Origin: G039954875 sp039954875
GTDB lineage: Bacteria > Bacteroidota > Bacteroidia > Flavobacteriales > Blattabacteriaceae
Direction: 5' to 3'
Length of the DNA stretch: 64,000 bases
Assembly: GCA_039954875.1 (NCBI GenBank)
Contig: CP157202.1
Span: 1,364,001-1,428,000, forward strand
Shown one piece after another: positions 18,622 through 27,725 of this stretch. The notes below the pieces were generated by a model. The model was not told the DNA's origin. It worked only from the letters and a program-made list of their open reading frames with translations, and made no database searches. Positions within the stretch are counted from its first letter, which is position 1. The number at the start of each line of letters is the position of its first letter. Position numbers and translations under genes: made by a program.

Positions 18622-19407
18622 ATGGTGTTTTACGAATGCACTCCTATACATTACAGTACCACTGGAAACGGTCGGGTGATTGTGCTCATACATGGTTTTA
18701 TGGAAAGTCTAGAGATTTGGCAATCACTCATACCTACCCTTTCTGAACATTATCAGGTGATAGCAATAGACCTACCAGGTCATGGTAAGACCCCTGTATT
18801 AGGCCAGGTGCATACAATGGAAGAAATGGCCGGTGTAGTGCAAGCGGTTTTGACAGCTGAAGATATCTCTAGGGCAGTTTTTGTCGGGCATTCCATGGGT
18901 GGTTATGTCGCTTTAGCTTTGGTCGAGCAAAATCCTAATTTTTTTTCCGGTCTTTGTCTACTCCACTCAACCGCAACAGAGGATACCCTTGAGAAAAAAG
19001 AAAACCGTCTTCGTTCAATCGAAGCTGCTGAGAAAAATTATTCGTTATTTATCTCCTCGGGCGTGAAGAAACTTTTCAATTCTCATAGTTTGGATAGACT
19101 TCAAGAAGAAATTGATTTTACTAAGAAAATTGCTCGATCTAATCCTGTCGATGGAATAACGGCTGCATTGCATGGGATGCGCCTGCGCAAAGACCGGCAA
19201 AGTGTTTTGAAAGAGACAGATTTCCCCAAGCTCTTGCTCATCGGCATTCATGATCTGCTTCTTGAGCCACAGGAACTTCATGCACAGACTGAGGCAGGAT
19301 GCGAGATGTCTTGTGCGGAAATCCCGACGGGTCATATGGGTCAGCTCGAGGCGCCGGGTGAGGTTTTGACACTCCTAAAGGGTTTCATGGCGCTTGTTAA
19401 GAAGTGA
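18622..19407 (+). CDS. Alpha/beta hydrolase
   Basis: A 261-residue cytoplasmic alpha/beta-hydrolase. The oxyanion loop is HGFMES (about 24-29), DLPGHGKT at 50-57, the nucleophile elbow GHSMGG places Ser91, an acidic residue lies in IGIHDLLLEP, and the histidine is in PTGHMGQLEAP. Length is normal. No signal peptide. It stands alone between the glcD remnant and the oppositely oriented holB, so context gives no substrate. Esterase, lactonase or menaquinone-pathway MenH-like functions are all possible. Confidence 0.88.
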   Translation: MVFYECTPIHYSTTGNGRVIVLIHGFMESLEIWQSLIPTLSEHYQVIAIDLPGHGKTPVLGQVHTMEEMAGVVQAVLTAEDISRAVFVGHSMGGYVALALVEQNPNFFSGLCLLHSTATEDTLEKKENRLRSIEAAEKNYSLFISSGVKKLFNSHSLDRLQEEIDFTKKIARSNPVDGITAALHGMRLRKDRQSVLKETDFPKLLLIGIHDLLLEPQELHAQTEAGCEMSCAEIPTGHMGQLEAPGEVLTLLKGFMALVKK

Positions 19408-19421
19408 ACTGGGGTGAAAAA

Positions 19422-20549
19422 TCAGGGAATCCGATGGAGGTATCGAGTGATTTGGATCGATAGGTCAAGCAAGACCATCTTGGCACTGGCGTTCCGTTCT
19501 ATGTGATAAATGGCTGTGTTGAGCGAATCGATGATGTCTTCAATATTTTTTCCGTGGATAAAACTAACGAAGTTTTCCCATTGAAAATCTTTAGAAACCA
19601 GTGGTACAAAATGCAATCCCTCGATCTGATAATGATGGAGCAAAGCTTGTCTGAACATCTGTAGGCAATAGATTAGAAATTGTTTCTGGCGTTCCCGGCC
19701 CCAAGCGTGGAGTGTTTCGCTCCATTGTACTAGCTCCTTGAGAACTTGAGGGTGTTTTTTGGCCAGAAAGGCATTTCGGATCCAAGTGATAAAATATTTT
19801 TCAAAGTTATTTTCTTGCAGCATCTGTACAAGTTCTAGAGCCTTGTTCCAATCTCCCTCGGCTTGGTGAGCAATCTTTTCTGCACGACCTATTTCGATTT
19901 GAAATTGTTCTTGCAAGGCTATTTGAATCTCTTGGGAGCTGAGTCTTTTGAAGCGTACCGTCTGCATACGTGAGCGGATCGTTGGCAGTACCCCACTTTC
20001 GTTTTCTCCAACGAATAGAAAAATGGTTTTTAGTGGAGGCTCTTCAAGGATCTTCAACAGTTTGTTAGCCGCTGAAGGGTGTAAGCGCTCAGGTATCCAT
20101 AAGACGATTACCTTGTTGCCCCCTTCATAACTCTTCATATGAACGGCTTTGTTAATTTCTTGGGTATCCTCTACCCCGATCTGTCCCTGTTTGTTTTCCA
20201 CACCTATGTGGCTGAGCCAGTCGAATAGGCTACCGTAGGGCTTTTTTTGTAGGAATATGCGCCATTCGGATAAGAATAGTGCACTTACCGGGTGACTCTT
20301 CACCGTGTCGGTAGTGGCTATTGGAAAGACAAAATTTAGGTCTGGATGTTGTAAGTGATCAGCTTTCAAGCAACAGGCTATATCGTGCTCATCGCACAAG
20401 AGTTGTTTGGCATAGGCCAGAGCCATGGGCAGATGTCCACAACCTTCCGGACCAACGAAAAATAATGCATGGGGGACCTTCCCCTTCTGATGGATTTTTG
20501 TCAAAAAATCTTTTACTCCCTCTTGTCCGATAATGTTATCGAAATTCAT
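19422..20549 (-). CDS. holB: DNA polymerase III delta-prime-type subunit
   Basis: Clamp-loader subunit. From the ATG at 20549 the protein has 375 residues and starts MNFDNIIGQEGVKDFLTKIH, the usual entry of Bacteroidota delta-prime proteins. The P-loop is altered to GPEGCGHLPMA, lacking the GKT lysine, as expected for the non-ATPase delta-prime. Downstream are NKLLKILEEPP, TIRSRMQTVRF (sensor-1/SRC-like region) and a helical C-domain. The reading frame is open 36 codons further up, but those residues do not fit the family. It converges on the hydrolase gene with 14 bp between stops. Confidence 0.88.
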   Translation of the reverse strand: MNFDNIIGQEGVKDFLTKIHQKGKVPHALFFVGPEGCGHLPMALAYAKQLLCDEHDIACCLKADHLQHPDLNFVFPIATTDTVKSHPVSALFLSEWRIFLQKKPYGSLFDWLSHIGVENKQGQIGVEDTQEINKAVHMKSYEGGNKVIVLWIPERLHPSAANKLLKILEEPPLKTIFLFVGENESGVLPTIRSRMQTVRFKRLSSQEIQIALQEQFQIEIGRAEKIAHQAEGDWNKALELVQMLQENNFEKYFITWIRNAFLAKKHPQVLKELVQWSETLHAWGRERQKQFLIYCLQMFRQALLHHYQIEGLHFVPLVSKDFQWENFVSFIHGKNIEDIIDSLNTAIYHIERNASAKMVLLDLSIQITRYLHRIP

Positions 20550-21662
20550 GCCTTGCTTTATGAAAGTTTTCCGTGGTCCAAGATAGGCATTATCATCTGC
20601 TTTTCTAGACTTACGTCTTGGTAAAGAACCAAAGCGCTGCCCACCTATAATCTTCAATAGTTTTTGACTCTTTCAACTCCTCAAATTCGTCATGCTTTCA
20701 AAGTCTCATATCCTTTATATTTCTATCATTTCTCAAGAGATTTTAGTTTTTAATGAAAAGATTTCGTTTCTTGGATAGTGTCAAATAGTAAGAATTCCTT
20801 AGTGAGTTTAAATTTAGAGATAACACAATGGTCAGAGAAGTTCCCCACCCCCTACTTTTTTATTTATTTATATAAAACGCATTAAAATTAAAACACACAA
20901 AATGAGTATACTCATGAAGTATAATACCCCTATTAAGGACAATAAAGTTTCCAATTAGAAACTTTGTGAATGCTCAAAATTTTCTATAAATGATTGGTCT
21001 ATCAATATCTAGTTATAATTTAATATTTTGAAAACTTCAAAACTTTTTCTAGGTTCTTCACCATAGTTATCCAGGTTCATTGTCTGGATAATCCTAATAA
21101 TAATGAAATTCATACTTAGGTGTAATTATTACTTCATGTAAATTCCCCCAATTATATCCATACATATCTAAACAATCATAGTTGTAGCCCATGTAATCAA
21201 TATCTATATTTTTTCGGATATGTCGTTTGTAGGATGAAATTTTTTTCGCCAACTTAACTGTTATTTTTACTCTTTCCAGTCGGTGTCCATGTTTAAATTA
21301 TTATGTAATATCAAATAAATATAAATATTAAATGGATTTTTTTAATTTATTACAAACAAGTTTTGGGTTATAGTAAAAAGACCTCAGCTTTGATGATTTA
21401 TTGAGAGGAGGCGAGGATTTTACTCTTATTCTTACAAGATATAAAATATGGATAGAGATCTAAATAGTATAAATATTAATATTTTTTTTATTTATAAATA
21501 ATATTATTATAATATATAAAGTAGGTATTCTATGTTTGTTTTATAAATCCTTTATCTTTTTAAAAAGATAAAGGATTGCCAGTACACAGAACCAGGTTAC
21601 AAGTAAGCATAAGCGTCGGCTACCGCTTGAAAATATGTAATTTTGTCCGAGATTTCATCGAA
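20550..21662. other. AT-rich intergenic region with palindrome
   Basis: About 1.1 kb, strongly AT-rich. On the minus strand around 21080-21285 a 65-codon stretch free of stops reads RHIRKNIDIDYMGYNYDCLD and then MYGYNWGNLHEVIITPKYEF. It looks protein-like but has no upstream start and no family I know. A perfect palindrome lies at 21546-21577. The rest shows no feature. Confidence 0.45.
21546..21577. repeat. Perfect 32-nt palindrome upstream of the U32 gene
   Basis: AATCCTTTATCTTTTT (21546-21561) is followed immediately by its exact reverse complement (21562-21577). There is no loop and no T run after it, so it is not a standard terminator. It lies 85 bp before the start chosen for the U32 protein. 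Confidence 0.85.
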
Positions 21663-22904
21663 ATGACCAGAGATGGAAAAATAGAATTGATGGTCCCGGC
21701 TGGAAACTTTGAGTGTCTACAAGTCGCGATCGATAATGGGGCAGATTCGGTATATTTTGGTGTAGATCAGCTTAACATGCGGGCTCGCGCTTCGATCAAC
21801 TTTACGATAGAGGATCTGCCGGAGATAGTGCAACGTTGTCGCGTCAAAGATGTCCGCACATATCTAACGATGAATACTATCATCTACGACCATGACCTCT
21901 CGGTCATCAAGACTTTGATCGGTAAGGCGCAACAGGCCGGTGTGGATGCCCTAATCGCTATGGATCAGGCTGTGATCTACTATGCACGTAAGAAAGGTAT
22001 AGAGGTACACATTTCCACACAGCTCAATGTAACCAATATCGAGACGGTAAAATTTTATTCAATCTTTGCTGATACAATGGTTTTAAGTCGGGAGCTAAGC
22101 CTAAGTCAGGTCGAGCGGATCGTTAGCCAGATTGAAAAAGAGCAGATCAAAGGTCCTTCAGGGCGCTTGGTTGAGATCGAAATCTTCGGTCATGGTGCTC
22201 TTTGTATGGCGGTATCAGGTAAGTGTTATCTCAGCTTGCATTCACACAATGCTTCGGCTAATCGGGGGGCCTGCAAGCAGAATTGTCGCAAGAAGTATAC
22301 GGTCATAGATCAGGAGAGCGGTTTTGAGATCGAGCTTGACAACGAATACATGATGTCGTCCAAAGACCTTTGCACGATCAGTTTTTTGGATCAGATCGTA
22401 TTGGCCGGTGTCAAGGTGCTCAAAATCGAAGGTCGGGCCCGTGCGCCTGAATACGTTACTGTGACGACTGTTTGCTATCGACAGGCTATCGACGCTATTG
22501 CTGAGGGAACCTTCGATCAGGAAAAAATTACCGTTTGGACTGAGCGTCTCAAGACGGTTTACAATCGAGGGTTTTGGGATGGCTATTATCTTGGGCAGAA
22601 GCTAGGTGAATGGTCTTCCGTAAACGGGTCAGCAGCTACACAAAAAAAAATCTATCTCGGCAAAGGGAGACATTACTACCCTCAAATAGAGATCGGTGAA
22701 TTTTTGATCGAGGCTTATGAAGTGAAAGTGGGTGATAACGTACTCATCACTGGGCCCAGTACAGGAGTAAAAGAAGCTGAGGTGACCTCTTTGATGGTTG
22801 GTGATCAGTTGGCCGAAACAGCGTTCAAAGGGCAGGTCTGCACCATTCCTTTAGATTTTAAAGTCCGTCCTTCGGACAAGCTTTACAAACTTATCAAGGA
22901 CTGA
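21663..22904 (+). CDS. Peptidase U32 family protein (tRNA/rRNA hydroxylase type)
   Basis: 413 residues from the ATG at 21663; the longer frame back to 21576 adds unrelated residues overlapping the palindrome. It starts KIELMVPAGNFECLQVAIDN then GADSVYFGVDQLNMRA, the TIM-barrel entry of U32 proteins. It carries the four-cysteine signature: GALCMAVSGKCYLS followed by ANRGACKQNCRKKY. Despite the name, characterised members (TrhP/YegQ, RlhA, UbiU/UbiV) are Fe-S proteins needed for RNA or ubiquinone hydroxylation, not proteases. A TrhP-like role in wobble-uridine hydroxylation is likely but not proven. The next gene is a ferredoxin one base downstream. Confidence 0.9.
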   Translation: MTRDGKIELMVPAGNFECLQVAIDNGADSVYFGVDQLNMRARASINFTIEDLPEIVQRCRVKDVRTYLTMNTIIYDHDLSVIKTLIGKAQQAGVDALIAMDQAVIYYARKKGIEVHISTQLNVTNIETVKFYSIFADTMVLSRELSLSQVERIVSQIEKEQIKGPSGRLVEIEIFGHGALCMAVSGKCYLSLHSHNASANRGACKQNCRKKYTVIDQESGFEIELDNEYMMSSKDLCTISFLDQIVLAGVKVLKIEGRARAPEYVTVTTVCYRQAIDAIAEGTFDQEKITVWTERLKTVYNRGFWDGYYLGQKLGEWSSVNGSAATQKKIYLGKGRHYYPQIEIGEFLIEAYEVKVGDNVLITGPSTGVKEAEVTSLMVGDQLAETAFKGQVCTIPLDFKVRPSDKLYKLIKD

Positions 22905-23135
22905 ATGCTAGTCATCACACTTCAAAGAGACAAATGCATCGGATGTAACTATTGTGCTGAATTGGCCCCAGGACATTTTCGTATGTCCAGAAAGGACGGT
23001 AAGTCAGTATTATTGCATTCGATCGAAAAGAAAGGTTTTTTTACTTTGAAGACTCCTGATGATCGTGCTTATACGCAATGTGAGCAAGCCTCGCGAGTTT
23101 GTCCAGTTAAAATCATCAGTGTGAAAAAACTGTAA
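22905..23135 (+). CDS. Single-cluster 4Fe-4S ferredoxin
   Basis: A 76-residue ferredoxin with one cluster. The first three ligands are in CIGCNYC (Cys11, 14, 17), and the fourth comes from the C-terminal CEQASRVCPVKII segment. It is acidic-poor and short, and begins directly after the stop of the U32 gene, so the two are translated from one message. It is a good candidate for the electron donor or cluster source of that enzyme (inference). Confidence 0.9.
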   Translation: MLVITLQRDKCIGCNYCAELAPGHFRMSRKDGKSVLLHSIEKKGFFTLKTPDDRAYTQCEQASRVCPVKIISVKKL

Positions 23136-23146
23136 GCCCAAAGACT

Positions 23147-23767
23147 ATGGATAAAGAGACACTTCGCAAAATTTATTTAGCTCGTAGAAAAGCACTTTCG
23201 CCACAAGAAGTCTCATGGGCAGGTTTTCAAGCCTTATCTCGATTGGAAAAGCTTCCTATTTGGGATAAATCCTGTTATCACATCTTCTTATCCATCCAGA
23301 AATTGAATGAGCTCCATACCCAACCTATTATCGATCGTTTGTTTGCACTAGGCAGACAGGTGGTAATCCCTCGTAGTAATTTTTCAAAGCTTTCTATGGA
23401 GAGTTGTATATGGACAAGGGATGAGCCCTTACAGCTAAATGCTTATGAGATTCATGAACCTTTAGGGGACAAAACAGTAGACCCATTTTCGATCGATGTG
23501 ATTTTTGTACCTTTATTGGTCTTTGATAAAGAGGGATATCGTGTGGGCTATGGTAAAGGTTTTTACGACCGATTTTTGACCCTCTGTCGGGCAGATGTTT
23601 TGAAGATCGGCCTGAGTCTATTTGATCCACTGGATCAGATCACGGATATACATTCTGCTGATGTGTCATTGAATGTGGCCATCAGTCCTAAAGAGGTGCA
23701 CATTTTTGATACAGCTTTAGCTGAAGAAATTTCTGAAAGTGTCCCAACTCAAAACGATTATCATTAG
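23147..23767 (+). CDS. 5-formyltetrahydrofolate cyclo-ligase
   Basis: Converts 5-formyl-THF to methenyl-THF with ATP. The 206-residue protein has the N-terminal KIYLARRKALSPQE and the family signature VGYGKGFYDRFL at about 132-143. FVPLLVFDKEG precedes it, as expected. It follows the ferredoxin by 11 bp. Its last 51 bp overlap the end of rseP on the other strand, so its extreme C-terminus is constrained by two genes. Confidence 0.93.
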   Translation: MDKETLRKIYLARRKALSPQEVSWAGFQALSRLEKLPIWDKSCYHIFLSIQKLNELHTQPIIDRLFALGRQVVIPRSNFSKLSMESCIWTRDEPLQLNAYEIHEPLGDKTVDPFSIDVIFVPLLVFDKEGYRVGYGKGFYDRFLTLCRADVLKIGLSLFDPLDQITDIHSADVSLNVAISPKEVHIFDTALAEEISESVPTQNDYH

Positions 23768-25048
23768 AAAAGCCATGAGGATAAAACTGGAAGTAATGGC
23801 TCGTTCGAGAAATTTTTCATTGGTCTTCTTTCCAGTAATCATTTCCACGAGAGTAAAAAGCACATAGCCACCATCAAGGGCAGGGATAGGTAATAAGTTC
23901 AGAAAGGCCAACCAGATCGATAAAGTAGCTGTCAAACCCCAGAAAATTTCCCAATCCCATTGAGGGGAAAAGATTTTAGCGATGGAGAAAATACTACCCA
24001 CTTGCTTATAGGCTTTGGTCTCAGTATTGAAGATTTGCTTGAAGAAGTTAATTTGAGACATGAGGGTCTCTCGTGTTCTGGCTACTCCAGTTAAGAGACT
24101 TTCCAGGAAGCTATAATTTTTTTTCTCTATCTTGAATATTTTGTACAGGTCTTTTACCTCTGAAAAACCTATGCCTAATAGGCCACGAGTATCTATATGA
24201 GCTGTCCTTTCGAACAATTCACCTTCTCGGTTAATGAATAGGGTTATGGTAGTGTTCTTATATTGAGATAATATCTCACGTACTTGATCCGAAAAGAGTA
24301 CGGGTTCCGAATTTATTGCTGCTATCTCATCACCGGCTTTTAATCCGGCTTTGTCCGCACCGGAACTTTTCACTACCTCCTTTATGATGACAGGTATACG
24401 AGGGGTAATGAAAAGACTCAATTCTTTTCGATCGAAGAGAATACGTTTTTTATTATCATTCAAAGGAATGTTTATCATTCGCCCCATACGGTCTACAGTG
24501 ATGTTTTTACCCAGTATAATGGCCTTGGGTAGATCCTTAAAACGCTCGATGTATTGCCCATCGACAGCATGCACAAAATCACCGTTCTCAAGACCCAGTT
24601 GACGTCCTACACTGTCCACGGCGATGCCGTACTTCATGTTTTTCGTGGGTAGATAAGTCTCTCCATAGTAAAACAACAACCCAGAAAAAATCATAATAGC
24701 CAATAAAGCATTTAAGATGACACCGCCCAGCATGATTATCAGGCGTTGCCAGGAAGGTTTTGAGCGAAATTCCCAAGGCTGGGGGGGATGATGTGTATGA
24801 TATTTATCCAAACTTTCATCAATCATCCCAGCAATCTTCACATACCCACCTAAGGGAAGCCAGCCGATGCCGTAGAGTGTACCTCTAATCCGCTTCTTGA
24901 AAAGGGCAAACCACGGATCGAAAAATAGAAAAAATCGCTCGACGCGAGTCTTGAACAATTTGGCTGGAATGAAGTGACCCAGCTCGTGTAAGACTATGAG
25001 TATAGAAAGACTTAGTATAAGTTGAGCTGCTTTGATCAAACTGTCCAT
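23717..25048 (-). CDS. rseP: RseP-type site-2 intramembrane protease
   Basis: Zinc metalloprotease of the inner membrane that cleaves membrane-spanning regulators. From the ATG at 25048 the protein has 443 residues. The zinc motif HELGH is at 21-25 in the first helix. PLGGYVKIAGM follows, then two PDZ-like regions (about 120-300, with GDEIAAINSEPV in the second), and the third zinc ligand in LPIPALDGGYVLF near 390. The upstream frame to 25117 adds 23 residues that would spoil the normal start. Target regulators are not in this window. Confidence 0.93.
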   Translation of the reverse strand: MDSLIKAAQLILSLSILIVLHELGHFIPAKLFKTRVERFFLFFDPWFALFKKRIRGTLYGIGWLPLGGYVKIAGMIDESLDKYHTHHPPQPWEFRSKPSWQRLIIMLGGVILNALLAIMIFSGLLFYYGETYLPTKNMKYGIAVDSVGRQLGLENGDFVHAVDGQYIERFKDLPKAIILGKNITVDRMGRMINIPLNDNKKRILFDRKELSLFITPRIPVIIKEVVKSSGADKAGLKAGDEIAAINSEPVLFSDQVREILSQYKNTTITLFINREGELFERTAHIDTRGLLGIGFSEVKDLYKIFKIEKKNYSFLESLLTGVARTRETLMSQINFFKQIFNTETKAYKQVGSIFSIAKIFSPQWDWEIFWGLTATLSIWLAFLNLLPIPALDGGYVLFTLVEMITGKKTNEKFLERAITSSFILMAFLMIIVLSWDTFRNFFS

Positions 25049-25479
25049 GATGATTCCGTCAAGTGGGCCTGCAAAGATACCTGTTTTATCTTTATTTATG
25101 GAAACCAAATAAATCAATCTTTGATGGTCTTGATTCTGAGATTTTTTCTATCTTATTCAGGCTTTCGACCATTCTCTACCCCTATTTATATTCTACCAAG
25201 TAATCCATATTTCTCTACCACTTAGGTCCAGTTTGAGCTAGGAAAATTTACCACAACTTATTCAGATCAGAATAAATGTATGCTTTGCAATGAGCGGGTT
25301 AGAGACCTTTTTGATCATAAAGAAAAACATACATGCATGTCAGTTTAGTGATAATCCTGACCATTCTGATTTTTATAAATTCACATCTTGTCTTGAGGAT
25401 TATAGGTAATAATATGATATCTTTGAATTGTGCAATGGTAAATTTCCAAATTATAAAAATAAATTCCAGGATTGTATAT
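25049..25479. other. Intergenic, nothing recognised
   Basis: About 430 bp between rseP and the unidentified remnant. Frames are short and no RNA fold, repeat or promoter box of the local consensus was found. Confidence 0.4.
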
Positions 25480-26640
25480 CCGTGAAATCAACATAAATAG
25501 GGTATTTGAAGCGGTTTTATATTGAGGCGGAAGAGTATGAAGACTATCTTATCTATATAGGGGAAATACAAGTGCTTTGGATCGTGGTCATGGTAAAAAG
25601 GAAGTCTGAATATAGCGACCCCGCTCTCCTCCCTGTAGATGAAGTACCTATACTTCCACGGGCGACACAAAACCCCAAGATAACTCCCTTACGTATTCGT
25701 CCAAGAGTGCTGCCAAAGCCCTTATGGACAGTATAGAAAAAGATTCGCTGACACTTCTTAAATATCATCCACAGTTCGTAAATTGGTAGAAGACTATACA
25801 AGTTCAAACCGCTAAAAACCAGCGTAGAGCGACCGCATGGTATATTTAGTTCGGAGCTACAGAAGATAGAGAATATCAGTGATAAGGTGGTCAATATGGA
25901 TAATTTTCCCATGAAAGTAAATAGTATACCCCCCACGGTAGATGGTAATCAGCTCAATCTCTCTGAATTGCTCAACAATATCCGAAAAAATTCAATGATT
26001 TTATCGACGAAAGTACAGGGATGAAGTTTAGGCCTATTGATCAAATAACAAAAGTTTTGTTGAAGGGTGAGACTGAACGATGACTTTCAGATAACCCTAA
26101 AGGTACTGTCATCAGTCTCAAGATAGCATTAGGTGGGGGACACACCAGGGGTCAAAAAACTATTAACAGATCCTACAATAGGAAGTAAAACTACGATTTG
26201 GAATGACGGTTCTGTACTCTACTCAAAATATGACGATAAGAGTTTAACATTTACTACCCTAAGAAATAAGTTAGATAGCGATCATCTGGTGAGTGGTAGT
26301 AACATACAATTTCTATGTATAGAATGCAGATGGCTCCTATATCTTCTACACTAGAGGAGTAGATAGGATTGAGAGCTCTATTAGTTGGTTCATAGAAAAA
26401 AGGGAAAAACCCTTTGACGTACATGATAAGTTATGGGTCTCCTTTCAGAAAGGGGTACAGGACTATTTCAATCGGTACTGTGGACGAACAAATATAGAAG
26501 CTACCCATACCTTTCGACCTGATTGGTAAAAAGTTAATAACATCTTAACCAAAAAGACTTCAAAGGGTAAAATACTTAAGGACATTACGTCACATATTGA
26601 CACCATGATTATAAAAAGATTGAACTAATCCTAAAAATAT
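25480..26640 (+). pseudogene. Unidentified dead gene
   Basis: Plus-strand frames show a continuous protein-like trail broken by stops. It runs: YIEAEEYEDYLIYIGEIQVL; LRIRPRVLPKPLW; NISDKVVNMDNFPMKVNSIP; FRPIDQITKVLLKGE; KTTIWNDGSVLYSKYDDKSL; YIFYTRGVDRIESSISWFIE; DKLWVSFQKGVQDYFNRYCG. The sequence looks like one secreted or envelope protein of about 350-380 residues. I cannot assign it to a family, and I give no function. It lies between rseP and feoAB. Confidence 0.5.
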
Positions 26641-26651
26641 TATTAATCTCT

Positions 26652-26813
26652 ATGCCTATTTCGGAACCGTATAGGAGTAGTATAGCTTTATGGATAGGTA
26701 CAGGATGGTGGTATGGAACAGATTTCTTAATTCTTCTTATTCTGTGTATTCTTATCTGGAGCATCGTATTCTTTCATCATTTTTACATTAGACAGCATTT
26801 TAAAGCTTTATAG
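26652..26813 (+). CDS. Possible small membrane protein, 53 residues
   Basis: ATG-initiated frame of 53 residues: MPISEPYRSSIALW, then IGTGWWYGTDFLILLILCIL and IWSIVFFHHFY, ending in a basic tail. It forms one strong membrane helix. It may be a real small protein, or the surviving end of an adjacent dead membrane protein. No family recognised. Confidence 0.25.
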   Translation: MPISEPYRSSIALWIGTGWWYGTDFLILLILCILIWSIVFFHHFYIRQHFKAL

Positions 26814-27448
26814 TAACAATATTTAGTTACTACAAATATTTTTTTTTATTATTTTGCTACTTTATCTGGTTTTATAATAATCCTAGCGTTTTAATATTAT
26901 TTTTTTTTGGATTGTACTTGATGTTTATATGCAATGGTTGAAAATGTTTTTTTAAGGTAACTCATTCTAAGAAAGAGTTGTCTCGTTTTATGAATTTTTT
27001 TCTTATAATTGTGGCTATAATCTTTTTTCATTAGTGTATATAACTATTTGCGAATCTATTGAAAGAATTCATCTAAGTGGTTTATCATTATCGGAAGATG
27101 GTATTTTAATTTTTTTATTTTATTTTTCCTTCACACTTTGTAACATTACGGCTTCGTATTGAGAAGGGAGAAAAATGTTCACATTTATTATGTAGCAAGT
27201 GTGTTGTACATCTTATTGACTTTATTTTTACTTTGGATGTCTATAACTGTGGCCTATGGAGTGGGCGGCATTGATTCGATTTTAGCAAATCGATACTATT
27301 CAGGTTTTGAGTATGGTCCGATATTATACTCTTATCACAGGCTTACCTATAGCTTTATTACAGCGGTGGTTTTTTAGAAATGATTTACGAATCAAATGGT
27401 TTATTTAATGTCTTATGGGTTTAATTTAGATCAGATTTAAATAATTAG
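26814..27448. other. AT-rich region with membrane-protein remnant
   Basis: Very AT-rich DNA. Across frames from about 26980 to 27377 there are hydrophobic pieces (FFLIIVAIIFF; then a 72-codon TTG frame with YYVASVLYILLTLFLLWMSI) that look like the start of a multi-spanning membrane protein interrupted by stops. No identity could be given. Confidence 0.4.
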
Positions 27449-27456
27449 TATCTTTG
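27449..27456 (+). promoter_or_regulatory. Bacteroidota -7 promoter box for feoAB
   Basis: TATCTTTG matches TAnnTTTG and lies 17 bp before the feoA ATG, so the leader would be only about 10 nt. No Fur-type operator was recognised nearby. Confidence 0.5.
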
Positions 27457-27473
27457 TATGAAATCACTATCGG

Positions 27474-27725
27474 ATGGATAAGGATTATGCTGAGGTGCTG
27501 TCAAAACTTAAAAAGGGTGAGAAAGCAATCATTAAGGGTTTTGCTACTGAAGATATGCCAGTGAAACTCTTCGAAATGGGCATCTTACCAGGTGTCGAGC
27601 TCGAGTTGCTTTTCACAGCTCCTTTTTGTGATCCACTTTGTATCAGCTATGGCAGGGGTAGGTGTTGCCTAGCCTTGCGTAAGAATGAAGCCGAAAATGT
27701 TTTCGTAGAACGCCTTCCCGAATGA
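27474..27725 (+). CDS. feoA: FeoA, ferrous iron transport accessory protein
   Basis: An 83-residue cytoplasmic SH3-like protein. The KKGEKAIIKGF start, the central LFEMGILPGVELELL (the RLxxMGxxPG core of FeoA) and a C-terminal basic strand are all present. It overlaps feoB by 4 bp (ATGA), as usual. It regulates or assists the GTPase-permease FeoB. Confidence 0.93.
   Translation: MDKDYAEVLSKLKKGEKAIIKGFATEDMPVKLFEMGILPGVELELLFTAPFCDPLCISYGRGRCCLALRKNEAENVFVERLPE

Noticed and set aside
21663..22904. U32 protein as a secreted collagenase-type protease
   Set aside because: The four-cysteine Fe-S signature and absence of a signal peptide fit RNA or quinone hydroxylation proteins.
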